Assembly: GCF_000231055.2 (NCBI RefSeq)
Contig: NZ_CM001466.1
Location: forward strand, 1,218,982-1,254,299
Reading direction: 5' to 3'
Origin: Saccharomonospora azurea NA-128
Lineage (GTDB): Bacteria > Actinomycetota > Actinomycetes > Mycobacteriales > Pseudonocardiaceae
DNA length: 35,318 nt
Every line of letters begins with the position of its first letter. The first letter of the stretch is position 1. Below are positions 7,833 to 16,000 of this stretch, piece after piece. The notes under the pieces were generated by a model. It searched no databases, was not told where the DNA came from, and worked only from the letters and a program-made list of their open reading frames with translations. The position numbers and the translations under genes are program-made.

Positions 7833-9596
7833 CTACCAGGACCGGAGCGTGGCGATCCGCTCCTCGAGCTGCTCCACGGTGGCCATCGCGGTCGGCGGGC
7901 CACCACAGATACGGCGCAGTTCGTTGTGGATCGCGCCGTGAGGCTTGCGGGTCCGGTGGTGGTACAGGCCCACCAGCGTGTTGAGTTCCTTGCGCAGGGA
8001 CTTGAGGCGCTCGTTCACCGACGTCGGCCGGGGCGCGGGCGCGGGCGGCTCCTCGGCCTTGGCCTTGCGCCGAGACGCATCGGCGAGCTGCTCCTCCTGC
8101 CGCTTGCGCAGCAACGCCCGAACCTGGTCGGCATCCAGCAACCCGGGCAGCCCCAGGTACTCCTGCTCCTCCTCGCTGCCGGAGAAGACGGCCGTGCCGA
8201 ACGAGTTGCCGTCGTAGATCACCTGGTCGAGCTCGGCCTGAGCCCCGAGCGCGGTGAAGGACTTCTCCTCCTCACCCCGCTCGTCGTCGGTGCGGTTGGC
8301 CGCGACGAGGAGCTCGTCGTCCCACCCGTCCTTCTCACGGTGCGGCTTGCCGAGCACATGGTCCCGCTCGGCCTCCAGCTCACTCGCCAGTTCGAGCAGC
8401 ACCGGCACGCTGGGGAGGAAGACGCTCGCCGTCTCCCCCGGTTGCCGGGACCGCACGAACCGGCCGATGGCCTGGGCGAAGAACAGCGGTGTGGACGCAC
8501 TCGTGGCGTACACGCCGACGGCCAGCCTCGGCACGTCGACGCCCTCCGACACCATGCGCACGGCCACGAGCCAGCGATCGTTCGACTCGGAGAACTCGGC
8601 AATGCGTTTGGTGGCCTTGGGATCGTCGGAGAGCACCACCACAGGCGGTTCCCCGGAGATGCCCGCGAGCAGCTTGGCGTAGGCGCGCGCCGTCTCCTGG
8701 TCGGTGGCGATCACGAGGCCACCCGCGTCGGGCATCCCGCCGGCCCGGAGCTGCGACAACCGCGTGTCGGCGGCCTGGAGCACGGCGGGCATCCACTCCC
8801 CCGCCGGGTCGAGAGCCGTCCGCCACGCGCGCGCCGTCTGCTCCGCGGTGAGCGGCTCACCGAGCCGCGCGGTGAACTCGTCCCCCGCGCTCGTGCGCCA
8901 CGACGCCTCGCCGGAGTACGCCAGGAACACCACCGGCCGCACGACCTTGTCGGCGAGTGCGTCGGCGTAGTTGTAGGAGTGGTCGGCCTTGCTCCGCAGC
9001 GCGCCGTCGGCGTCCGGCTCGTAGGTCACGAACGGGATCGGTGAGTCGTCACTGCGGAACGGCGTACCCGTCAGCGCGAGCCGTCGCGTGGCGGGTGTGA
9101 ACGCCTCGAAGACCGCGTCGCCCCACGACTTGGCATCGCCGGCGTGGTGGATCTCGTCGAGGATCACCAGCGTCTTGCGGTTCTCGGTGCGCACCCGGTG
9201 CAGCGTCGGATGGGCGGCCACTTGCGCGTACGTGACCGCGACACCCTGGTAGTCCGACGACGTCACGCCCGTGCCGTTGCGGAAGTTCGAGTCGATGGCG
9301 ATCCCCGCGCGCGCCGCCGACTCCGCCCACTGGTGTTTGAGGTGCTCGGTCGGCGTCACGATGGTGATCGCCTCGACGGTCCGGTCGGACAGCAGCTCGG
9401 CGGCCACTCTCAGGCCGAACACGGTCTTTCCCGCGCCGGGCGTCGCCACGGCCAGGAAGTCCTTCGGCTTGCGGGTCAGGTACTTGGTGAGCGCCCGACG
9501 CTGCCACGCACGTAGGGGGCGGGCCGTCGCGTCGTGCGCGGGCTCGGGGGCGGCGTAACCCTGCGCGCCCTGGTGAGCCTGTGCGGTCTCCGACAC
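7833..9596 (-). CDS. DEAD/DEAH-type (DEIH-box) superfamily 2 helicase
   Basis: This is a 587-residue ATP-dependent helicase/translocase with a ResIII-type N-terminal RecA domain. Visible motifs are Q-like LRAWQRRAL (28-36), motif I ATPGAGKT (51-58), Ia VTPTEHLKHQW, II DEIH (147-150), III LTGTPF (175-180), V EGVDVPRL (351-358) and VI QAIGRFVRSR (375-384). The C-terminal ~150 residues are charged and probably helical (QVRALLRKRQEEQL, then an Ala/Pro linker and a last helical segment). It starts with GTG, with GGAG about 6 nt upstream. No nuclease or specificity domain is visible, so a restriction role is unlikely. Nucleic-acid repair or remodelling is plausible but not shown. It is 147 bp upstream of xylF and probably separately transcribed. 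Confidence 0.9.
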   Translation of the reverse strand: MSETAQAHQGAQGYAAPEPAHDATARPLRAWQRRALTKYLTRKPKDFLAVATPGAGKTVFGLRVAAELLSDRTVEAITIVTPTEHLKHQWAESAARAGIAIDSNFRNGTGVTSSDYQGVAVTYAQVAAHPTLHRVRTENRKTLVILDEIHHAGDAKSWGDAVFEAFTPATRRLALTGTPFRSDDSPIPFVTYEPDADGALRSKADHSYNYADALADKVVRPVVFLAYSGEASWRTSAGDEFTARLGEPLTAEQTARAWRTALDPAGEWMPAVLQAADTRLSQLRAGGMPDAGGLVIATDQETARAYAKLLAGISGEPPVVVLSDDPKATKRIAEFSESNDRWLVAVRMVSEGVDVPRLAVGVYATSASTPLFFAQAIGRFVRSRQPGETASVFLPSVPVLLELASELEAERDHVLGKPHREKDGWDDELLVAANRTDDERGEEEKSFTALGAQAELDQVIYDGNSFGTAVFSGSEEEQEYLGLPGLLDADQVRALLRKRQEEQLADASRRKAKAEEPPAPAPRPTSVNERLKSLRKELNTLVGLYHHRTRKPHGAIHNELRRICGGPPTAMATVEQLEERIATLRSW

Positions 9597-9716
9597 CGAC
9601 GCTCCAACTCCTCGACACAGGGACAGACAAAACCCTCACGACAACGACCGGTTCGCGGCCGGCAGCCGTGCCGGGGTCGGTGAGGGTGCTCCGCGAAAGC
9701 CTACCCGGAGCCCCGA

Positions 9717-9730
9717 TTCCGATCTCGGAA
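9717..9730. repeat. 14-bp inverted repeat upstream of the YihY gene
   Basis: TTCCGA-TC-TCGGAA has perfect 6-bp arms. It lies 16 nt before the GTG of the YihY gene in the 150-bp divergent region shared with the helicase. Possible operator, but short enough to be chance. Confidence 0.3.
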
Positions 9731-9746
9731 AGGACACGCCGCAGGG

Positions 9747-11054
9747 GTGACCGAGCCGGGGTGGGTCACATGGACCATGCTTGGAACCGCGATGCAGACC
9801 CGAGACGACGGCACCACGGACGGCCCTGCGAACGGCCCTGCGGAGGGTGAGAACGAACGCCGGCCCACGCGAGGGGTCCGGCGCAAGGGTCCTGTGCGGC
9901 TACTCGGGCGCACGATGAGCAAGGCCTGGGACGGCAACATCTTCTCGGAAGCGGCCGAGGCCGCGTTCTGGCAGACGCTGTCCCTCCCGCCGCTGCTGCT
10001 CGGGCTGCTGGGCAGTCTCGGGTTCATCGGCGAGTGGTTCGGCGACAACATCGTCCGCCAGGTGCACGACAAGATCATCGCCTTCTCGGAGACCGTCTTC
10101 AGCGGCAGCGTCGTGCACCAGATCATCGAACCGACGGTCGACGACATCCTGACCACGGGCAAAGGCGAGATCGTGTCCGTGGGCTTCCTCATCTCCCTGT
10201 GGGCGGGTTCGTCGGCCATGTCGTCGTTCGTGGACGCCATCACCGTGGCCCACGACCAGTACGGGGTGCGCAACGAGGTGTGGCAGCGCATCTTCGCGCT
10301 GCTGCTGTACATGGCCAGCCTCGTCCTGCTCGTCATCGGGTTGCCGATCATCGCGATCGGGCCCGACCTGCTGCCGGAGTTCTTCCCCGACGAGTGGCAG
10401 CCGACGATCTCGTCGTGGCTGAGCGTCCTCTACTACCCCACCGTCGGGGTGCTGCTCGTGCTCGCGCTCGCCACGCTCTACAAGCTGGCGCTGCCCCGCA
10501 AGCTGCCGTGGCACCGCGGCCTGCCCGGCGCGATGCTCGCGATGGTGATCTTCCTGCTGTCCAGCGTCGGCCTGCGGGTGTACATCGCGTGGATCACCAC
10601 GACCGGCTACACCTACGGTGCGCTGGCCACGCCCATCGCGTTCCTGCTGTTCACGTTCTTCATCGGGCTGGCCATCGTGGCGGGCGCCTATTTCAACAGC
10701 GCCATCCAGGAGCTCTGGCCCGCCAAGATGACCCGCAGGCAACGCCGCAAGTGGCGCAGGCTGGAGATGGAACGGCTCAAGGAGCGCATGCGCGCCGAGG
10801 ACGAGGACCGCGGCAACCTCTGGCACCGCACCACGCAACCCCTGCTGCGGCCGTGGCGGGGCGAGTCCGACACGCGGGACCAGCGGGAACAGGAGGCGGC
10901 GCCGTCCGCCGACACCGAACGCGACGAGCGACGCGGGAACCACGACGGAGGCGAGGCGCCGCGTCAGACCGAAGGAGATCGGGACCCGGCGTCACCGGCC
11001 GCCGCTGCGGACCCCGGCGCGACCGAGAGCCCGCAGCGGGGAGAACCGGACTGA
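9747..11054 (+). CDS. YihY/BrkB-family inner membrane protein
   Basis: This is a 435-residue membrane protein of the YihY/virulence factor BrkB family (UPF0761-like), found beside sigB in mycobacteria (Rv2707, from memory). Its transport or structural role is not established. About 60 hydrophilic residues precede an amphipathic family motif (SEAAEAAFWQTLSLPPLLLG). Five to six transmembrane helices follow between ~75 and ~315, with LWAGSSAMSSFVDAI as a core motif. The cytoplasmic C-terminal tail (from ~325) is strongly charged, first basic (MTRRQRRKWRRLEMERLKERM) and then acidic and low-complexity. The start is uncertain: in-frame ATGs at 9777 and 9792 are also possible. Confidence 0.85.
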   Translation: MTEPGWVTWTMLGTAMQTRDDGTTDGPANGPAEGENERRPTRGVRRKGPVRLLGRTMSKAWDGNIFSEAAEAAFWQTLSLPPLLLGLLGSLGFIGEWFGDNIVRQVHDKIIAFSETVFSGSVVHQIIEPTVDDILTTGKGEIVSVGFLISLWAGSSAMSSFVDAITVAHDQYGVRNEVWQRIFALLLYMASLVLLVIGLPIIAIGPDLLPEFFPDEWQPTISSWLSVLYYPTVGVLLVLALATLYKLALPRKLPWHRGLPGAMLAMVIFLLSSVGLRVYIAWITTTGYTYGALATPIAFLLFTFFIGLAIVAGAYFNSAIQELWPAKMTRRQRRKWRRLEMERLKERMRAEDEDRGNLWHRTTQPLLRPWRGESDTRDQREQEAAPSADTERDERRGNHDGGEAPRQTEGDRDPASPAAAADPGATESPQRGEPD

Positions 11055-11073
11055 GCCGGTCGTCACCCGGACC

Positions 11074-11313
11074 TCACTCGTCGCCACCGGAAGGCATCTT
11101 CTCGAAGATGCGCTTGCACTCGGGGCAGACCGGCGACCCCGGCTTCGGCGACTTCGTCACGGGGAAGACCTCCCCGCACAACGCCACCACGTGCGTGCCC
11201 ATGACCGCGCTCTCGGCGATCTTGTTCTTGCGCACGTAGTGGAACATCTTCGGAGAGTCGTCGTCCGTGGTGTCGGTGCTCTCCGGCCGGGTCTCGACAT
11301 CAGGCAGCGTCAT
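11074..11313 (-). CDS. DUF3039 small Cys/His protein
   Basis: This is a 79-residue protein of the actinobacterial DUF3039 family, function unknown. Cys46 (ALCGEVF) and the CPEC pair Cys63/Cys66, with nearby His25 and His41, look like a zinc site. The N-terminus is acidic and Thr-rich. I prefer the ATG at 11313 (GGAAGG ~10 nt upstream); an in-frame ATG at 11364 would add 17 residues. It converges with the YihY gene (19-nt gap, no clear hairpin) and is divergent from psuG, with a 65-bp gap holding both promoters. Confidence 0.87.
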   Translation of the reverse strand: MTLPDVETRPESTDTTDDDSPKMFHYVRKNKIAESAVMGTHVVALCGEVFPVTKSPKPGSPVCPECKRIFEKMPSGGDE

Positions 11314-11378
11314 CGTACTCACGCCTTCCATGATGCCCCATGCGTTGCGGTACACGGGATGCACGAGGATGCGTACCC

Positions 11379-12308
11379 GTGACCAACACGCTCCACACCT
11401 CCCTGTCGCTGTCCTCCGAGGTCGCCGACGCCGTGGCCACCCGCACCCCGGTCGTCGCGCTCGAGAGCACCCTGCTGTCCCACGGCCTGCCTCCGGGCCG
11501 CAACCTCGACGTGGCCCGGCGCCTCGAGAACACCGTGCGCGAGACGGGTGCCGTGCCCGCCACGATCGCCGTGCTCGACGGCGTCGCCCGGGTGGGGCTG
11601 ACCGACGCCGAGCTGGAACGGGTGTGCGCGCCCGACGCGGACCTCGACAAGCTGTCGCTGCGGGATCTGGGGCCCGCGGTGGCCCTGCGGACCTCCGGCG
11701 CCACCACCGTGGCCGGCACGGCCGCGCTCGCCCACGCCGCCGGGATCTCGGTGTTCGCGACCGGTGGGCTCGGCGGTGTGCACCACCCGCTGCCGGGCTC
11801 GGACCTCACCTGGGACGTCTCCGCCGATCTCGGGACACTCGCGCGCACCGGGGTTCTGGTGGTGTGCTCGGGTATGAAGTCGATCCTCGACATCGCCGCC
11901 ACACTCGAAGTGCTGGAGACGAACTCGGTGCCCGTCCTCGGCTACCGGACCGACGACTTCCCGGCGTTCTACCTCCGCTCGTCGGGCCTGTCCGTGCCGC
12001 GCCGGGTCGACGACCCCGCACAGGCCGCCGCCGTGTTCGCCGCGCACCGGGCGTTCTCCGACTCGGGCGTGCTGCTGGCCAACCCCGTCCCGGCCGAGCA
12101 CGAACTCGACCGCGCGCTGCACGACCGCCTGCTCGCCGAGGGGTTAGAGCTGGTGCGGGAGCGCGGCGTGAGCGGCTCCGACGTCACTCCCGTGTTGCTG
12201 GAGCACTTCCACACGGCCAGCGGTGGAGCGAGCCTCGACGCCAACGAGGCGCTCGTGGTGGCCAACGCCCGGCTCGCCTCGAACGTCGCCGTGGAGCTGG
12301 CCCGATGA
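11379..12308 (+). CDS. psuG: Pseudouridine-5'-phosphate glycosidase
   Basis: PsuG cleaves the C-C glycosidic bond of pseudouridine 5'-phosphate to uracil and ribose 5-phosphate. The 309-residue protein carries the family motifs ALESTLLSHG (Glu29), LDKLSLRDL (Lys91) and the C-terminal SGGASLDANEALV (Asn289), which match the catalytic Glu, Lys and Asn known in E. coli PsuG at nearly the same spacing. TGGLGGVHH is also typical. The GTG at 11379 has GAGG about 10 nt upstream and gives the usual family length. The stop codon overlaps the psuK start (ATGA), so the two are co-translated. Confidence 0.95.
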   Translation: MTNTLHTSLSLSSEVADAVATRTPVVALESTLLSHGLPPGRNLDVARRLENTVRETGAVPATIAVLDGVARVGLTDAELERVCAPDADLDKLSLRDLGPAVALRTSGATTVAGTAALAHAAGISVFATGGLGGVHHPLPGSDLTWDVSADLGTLARTGVLVVCSGMKSILDIAATLEVLETNSVPVLGYRTDDFPAFYLRSSGLSVPRRVDDPAQAAAVFAAHRAFSDSGVLLANPVPAEHELDRALHDRLLAEGLELVRERGVSGSDVTPVLLEHFHTASGGASLDANEALVVANARLASNVAVELAR

Positions 12309-13171
12309 AGGTCGTGGTCGTGGGAGACGTCGGTCTCGACATCGTGGCCCGGCACTCCGAGCCGATCGTCTACGGCGGTGACGCCCGCGCCGCGGTGACC
12401 GTCACCGGAGGTGGCGCGGGGGCCAACACGGCCCTGTGGTTGCGGGAACTCGGTGTCGAGACCACGCTCGTGGCCCGTGTCGGCGACGACGCGGGTGGTC
12501 GCCTGGTGCGGCACGAGCTGCAGGCCGCCGACGTCCACTGCGAGTTCGCCGTCGACACCGACACCGCGACCTGCTGTGTCGTCGTGCTCGTCGACGGGGA
12601 CGGGCAGCGCACGATGCTGCCCGACCGCGGTGCCAACAAGCGGTTCCGGCCCGAGGACGTCACCGCGGCCGCCCTCGCCGGCGCCCGGCACCTGCACCTG
12701 TCCGGCTACGTCCTGCTGGACCCGTCGTCGCGGCCCGGCGGTCTCGAAGCCCTCGCGCTCGCCCGCCGACTCGGGCTGACGACGTCGGTGGACCCGCAGG
12801 CGGCCGCGTTGCTCACCGATCCCGCCGCGTTCCTCGACGACGTACGGGGCGTGGACCTGCTGCTCCCGAACGCCGACGAGTTGCGCGCGCTCACCGGGTC
12901 GCAGGAGCCCGAGGGCGCGCGGGAACTGCTCGGCACCGTCGGCGCGGTCGCGGTCACGTTCGGCCTGGACGGCGCGGCCTGGGTGGACGACGACGGCATC
13001 GTCACGGCCCCCGCCGAAACCGTGCCGTGTGTCGACAGCACCGGCGCGGGGGACGCGTTCGACGCAGGCGTTCTCGCGGCCTGGCTGCGCGGCGACGCTC
13101 CGCGCGCGGTCCTCACCGCGGGCGCGTCGCTCGGTGCCCGGGCAGTGAGCCAGGTGGGAGCCCAGCCCTAG
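12305..13171 (+). CDS. psuK: PfkB-family carbohydrate kinase, probable pseudouridine kinase
   Basis: This 288-residue ribokinase-like kinase probably phosphorylates pseudouridine to supply PsuG; that substrate is inferred from the ATGA overlap with psuG. It has the N-terminal PfkB glycine motif (TGGGAGANTALWLRELG, ~34-50) and the C-terminal signature DSTGAGDAFDAG (244-255) with catalytic Asp250. No nucleoside transporter or dedicated regulator lies next to the pair. A hairpin follows 22 nt after the stop. Confidence 0.9.
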   Translation: MKVVVVGDVGLDIVARHSEPIVYGGDARAAVTVTGGGAGANTALWLRELGVETTLVARVGDDAGGRLVRHELQAADVHCEFAVDTDTATCCVVVLVDGDGQRTMLPDRGANKRFRPEDVTAAALAGARHLHLSGYVLLDPSSRPGGLEALALARRLGLTTSVDPQAAALLTDPAAFLDDVRGVDLLLPNADELRALTGSQEPEGARELLGTVGAVAVTFGLDGAAWVDDDGIVTAPAETVPCVDSTGAGDAFDAGVLAAWLRGDAPRAVLTAGASLGARAVSQVGAQP

Positions 13172-13192
13172 CAGCGTCCGGCGGAGAGTGGT

Positions 13193-13224
13193 CTCGCCGG
13201 CTGCTCGCACGAGCAGTCGGCGAG
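13193..13224. terminator. Bidirectional terminator hairpin
   Basis: Arms 13193-13207 and 13210-13224 pair over 15 positions with one G-U. The top pairs open to form a usable loop. It is centred between the convergent psuK and DUF3099 stops. Confidence 0.75.
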
Positions 13225-13233
13225 GCCGCCCAG

Positions 13234-13569
13234 CTAACGCTCTGGTCGCTTCTCCGACGAGTCGATCACGCGGTGCGAGCTGTTCTCGATCGCGCGTGCA
13301 CTGCGCTGGAACCTGCTGACCCGTTCGGACTTCCGGGGCGGACGGTCGTTGGCGATCAACACCGCCACCCACGGCAGCGGAACCGACAGCAGAACGAGTG
13401 CCATCGCGAGCCACCAGGTGTGGTAGAAGACTCCGGCGAGAACGAGGCACGGCACCCGCATGCTCATCATGATGACGTACTTGCGTTTGCGCTGAGCCAT
13501 CTCATCGTCGAAGGAGAGCGCGGCCTCGGTGATCAGCACCGGGTCGGCGTGCTTGTCGTGCTCGTTCAC
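13234..13569 (-). CDS. DUF3099 small membrane protein
   Basis: This 111-residue protein has an N-terminal DUF3099-like segment (DPVLITEAALSFDDEMAQRKRKYVI begins at ~9) and two adjacent transmembrane helices (~33-80), then a basic, Ser-rich cytoplasmic tail. Function unknown. The GTG at 13569 is chosen because GGAGG lies 7 nt upstream. The ATG at 13590 and the much longer upstream frame lack such a site. DUF3099 proteins sit near sigB in mycobacteria (Rv2709-like, from memory), which fits this position 2.4 kb upstream of sigB. Confidence 0.82.
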   Translation of the reverse strand: MNEHDKHADPVLITEAALSFDDEMAQRKRKYVIMMSMRVPCLVLAGVFYHTWWLAMALVLLSVPLPWVAVLIANDRPPRKSERVSRFQRSARAIENSSHRVIDSSEKRPER

Positions 13570-13612
13570 CGCCTCACCTCCGTTCTCCATGCTCCCACCG
13601 GGTGCCCGACGC

Positions 13613-13671
13613 CGACACCCCGGTCGGTCACGAAAATCGGCCCCGTCACATTCGGTGTCGAGTCGGACACC
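13613..13671. promoter_or_regulatory. Cluster of GACACC/GGTGTC half-sites
   Basis: GGTGTC-GAGTCG-GACACC (13654-13671) is an inverted repeat with 6-bp arms, and a further GACACC lies at 13614-13619. All are in the 184-bp divergent region between the DUF3099 and methyltransferase genes. Possible binding sites of an unidentified regulator. Confidence 0.35.
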
Positions 13672-13753
13672 CGCCACCCGGGCGGGGACTGCTGGTGCGT
13701 CGAGAGACCGCCCGCCCCCGGCTCGTGCAGGTCGCGTGGGACGATGACACACC

Positions 13754-15247
13754 GTGAACGATGCTTTGCCCGAGTTCTCCGCCGAGACCTGCGCCCGCCT
13801 GCGCGACGCGTTCCGCAGTGCGCGTTACGACGCCGACGGCGTGGTCGAGCTCCTGGGGCCACAGGCCCATGCCGCGCTCGGACGCGGCGAACCCGAACCG
13901 GCCTCGCGCGTGAGCCGCGACGCGGGCCCGCTGGGCGTGTTCGTGCGGCTGTTCCTGCTGGGTGAGAGCGTGCCCGCCGACGAGGTTCGTTCGGCGTTGG
14001 GGCCGCTGCCGCTCGACGACGCACTCGCCACGGGCATCGTGCGCGAGACCGGCGTCGAACTCCGGGCCGGTTTCGACATCCGCCCGCACGGCGACGAGCA
14101 CGGCAGTTGGTGGGTCGTCTCCGACCTCGATCCCGAGCAGGCCGGGGTCCCGGCCTCGCCCGATCACGTGCTCGGCGTCGGGCACGCGTCGCTGAGCCTC
14201 GTCCGGGCCACCAGCAGGCGGCCTGCCGGCAGCGTGCTGGACCTCGGCACCGGCAACGGCGTGCAGGCGTTGCACGCGAGTCGCTACGCGGACCGGATCA
14301 CGGCCACCGACGCGTCCGCTCGCGCGTTGCGGCTCGCGGCGGCCACGTTCGCCCTCAACGAGCTCGACGTCGAACTGCTGCAGGGTGAGTGGTTCGCGCC
14401 CGTCGCCCGACGCCGTTTCGACCGGATCGTCTGCAATCCCCCCTTCGTCGTCGGGCCCCCGAGGGTCGACTACGTGTACCGGGACTCCGGCCTCGCCGGC
14501 GACGACGCCAGCGCGCTGCTCGTGCGGCAGCTCCCCGCGTTCCTCACCGACGGCGGCTCCGGGCACCTGCTGGCTTCCTGGCTGCACGTGCGGGGCGAGG
14601 ACTGGGCGGACCGCGTTCACCGGTGGTTACCTGCCCACACCGACGCCTGGTTCGTGCAACGCGACGTCGCCGACCCCGCGCTCTACGTGGGCACGTGGCT
14701 GCGGGACGCCGGTATCGACCCGCGCTCGCCCGAGGGCCGCGCGAAGGCCGGGGCGTGGCTGGACTGGTTCGGCGAGAACGACGTGGAGGGCATCGGTTTC
14801 GGCTTCGTGACGCTGCGTCGTACGGATGCGGCGGCTCCCACGGTGGTGTGCGAGGACCTGCGACACGCCTTCGACGATCCGCTCGGGGAGGAGGCGGCGG
14901 CGTGGCTCGACCGCGTCGACTGGCTGCGTGACCACGCGCACGACCTGCTCGACGTCGCCTACCGCGTGCCCGACACCGTCGCACTCGAACGGATCGACGC
15001 GCCCGGCGACGAAGGCTGGTCCACGGTCGTGCGCCGGTTGCACCGTTCCGACGGGCCCGGCTGGCAGCACGAACTGGACGAGCTCACGGCCGCGTTGCTG
15101 GCGGGCTGCCGCGGTGCGCTGCCGATGACCGACCTGCTGGAGCTGCTGGCGGCCGCCCACGGCGAGGACTCGGAGATGTTGCGCACGGCCGCCCGACCGC
15201 TGGTCGCCGACCTCGTGCGCCACGGCATGTTGGAGGTGGCGGAATGA
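13754..15247 (+). CDS. Class I SAM-dependent methyltransferase (RsmC/HemK-like)
   Basis: This is a 497-residue methyltransferase. The N-terminal ~150 residues form a family-specific domain. The Rossmann core has motif I DLGTGNG (163-169), acidic TATDAS (~183-188) and motif IV NPPF (228-231). The NPPF tetrad is typical of enzymes that methylate exocyclic amino groups of bases or glutamine (N6-adenine, N2-guanine, HemK types). The C-terminal ~200 residues form an additional domain found in related actinobacterial proteins. The target is unknown; rRNA or tRNA is plausible because its stop overlaps the start of dtd (ATGA), a translation-quality gene. The GTG start lacks a clear ribosome binding site. 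Confidence 0.85.
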   Translation: MNDALPEFSAETCARLRDAFRSARYDADGVVELLGPQAHAALGRGEPEPASRVSRDAGPLGVFVRLFLLGESVPADEVRSALGPLPLDDALATGIVRETGVELRAGFDIRPHGDEHGSWWVVSDLDPEQAGVPASPDHVLGVGHASLSLVRATSRRPAGSVLDLGTGNGVQALHASRYADRITATDASARALRLAAATFALNELDVELLQGEWFAPVARRRFDRIVCNPPFVVGPPRVDYVYRDSGLAGDDASALLVRQLPAFLTDGGSGHLLASWLHVRGEDWADRVHRWLPAHTDAWFVQRDVADPALYVGTWLRDAGIDPRSPEGRAKAGAWLDWFGENDVEGIGFGFVTLRRTDAAAPTVVCEDLRHAFDDPLGEEAAAWLDRVDWLRDHAHDLLDVAYRVPDTVALERIDAPGDEGWSTVVRRLHRSDGPGWQHELDELTAALLAGCRGALPMTDLLELLAAAHGEDSEMLRTAARPLVADLVRHGMLEVAE

Positions 15248-15669
15248 GGGCGGTCGTCGCGCGCGTCACCGAGGCGTCGGTGACGGTGGACGGCGAGGTC
15301 GTCGGCGCGCTCGACGAACCCGGGCTGCTCGTGCTGCTCGGTGTCCACGTGGACGACACCTCGGCCCAGGTGGACACGATGGCGCGCAAGCTTCACGAAC
15401 TGCGCATCCTCCGCGACGAGGAGTCGTGCGCCACCACCGGAGCGCCACTGCTCGTGGTCAGCCAGTTCACGCTCTACGGCGAGACCCGCAAGGGCAGGCG
15501 TCCAACCTGGACCGCCGCCGCACGACCCGAACACGCTGAGCCACTCGTCGATGCCGTGGTGCAGCGACTGCGCGAGCGGGGCGCTCGGGTGGAGACCGGC
15601 CGGTTCGGCGCGATGATGTCGGTGCACAGCGTGAACGACGGCCCCTTCACGGTCCTCGTGGAGGTCTGA
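15244..15669 (+). CDS. dtd: D-aminoacyl-tRNA deacylase
   Basis: Dtd hydrolyses D-amino acids (and glycine mischarged on tRNA-Ala) from tRNA, protecting translation. At 141 residues it has normal family length. It shows the SQFTLYG motif (73-79) with Thr76 and the Gly-cisPro motif in NDGPFT (131-136), which together form the chirality-selecting active site. The ATG overlaps the methyltransferase stop, so the pair is translationally coupled. Confidence 0.96.
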   Translation: MRAVVARVTEASVTVDGEVVGALDEPGLLVLLGVHVDDTSAQVDTMARKLHELRILRDEESCATTGAPLLVVSQFTLYGETRKGRRPTWTAAARPEHAEPLVDAVVQRLRERGARVETGRFGAMMSVHSVNDGPFTVLVEV

Positions 15670-16000
15670 CAGCCGTCCGGATGCACAGCCGCTCCGTCCG
15701 TCCTGGGACGTCCAGGGACACTGCCTGCCCGGTCCACAGTGGCCCCGGGCGGCCCGAACCCGGTGTCTCGCTGACGAGAACGCCCAACCCCGGTCCACGC
15801 GTGGGCCCGAGCCGGGGATGCCTCGGCGTGAGGCACTCAACAGGCTTCCCCCGCTCGGGAACGATTCGGCACACCTCCGCGTTGACTGAGGTGTCCGGCC
15901 GGGGAGCCGGGCACGCGGGGTGGGTTCCACAGGCTCGCCTCGTGCAAGAAGCAGGCGTGAACGATGCACGACACGTCAGCCCGTTGACCGGGGAGGCAAG
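15670..16000 (+). other. 331-bp sigB upstream region without a gene
   Basis: It contains a weak hairpin after dtd (15700-15719, stem GTCCTGG/CCAG-G-GAC with one bulge), an ECF-type promoter element (15857-15883), a probable ~110-nt leader and the sigB ribosome binding site GGGAGG (15991-15996). No supported coding sequence was seen. Confidence 0.6.
15857..15883 (+). promoter_or_regulatory. ECF-sigma-type promoter of sigB
   Basis: GGGAAC (15857-15862) and CGTT (15880-15883) are separated by 17 nt, matching the GGAAC / CGTT pattern of SigE/SigH/SigR-type stress promoters. In M. tuberculosis sigB is known to be transcribed by SigE and SigH from such a promoter, so this placement is biologically expected. 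Predicted transcription start is near 15890. Confidence 0.65.

Noticed and set aside
5877-9044. 1055-codon plus-strand open frame
   Set aside because: It is antisense to xylG, xylF and the helicase, all of which have clear family motifs. Its protein is Arg/His/Leu-rich low complexity, a usual shadow in high-GC DNA.
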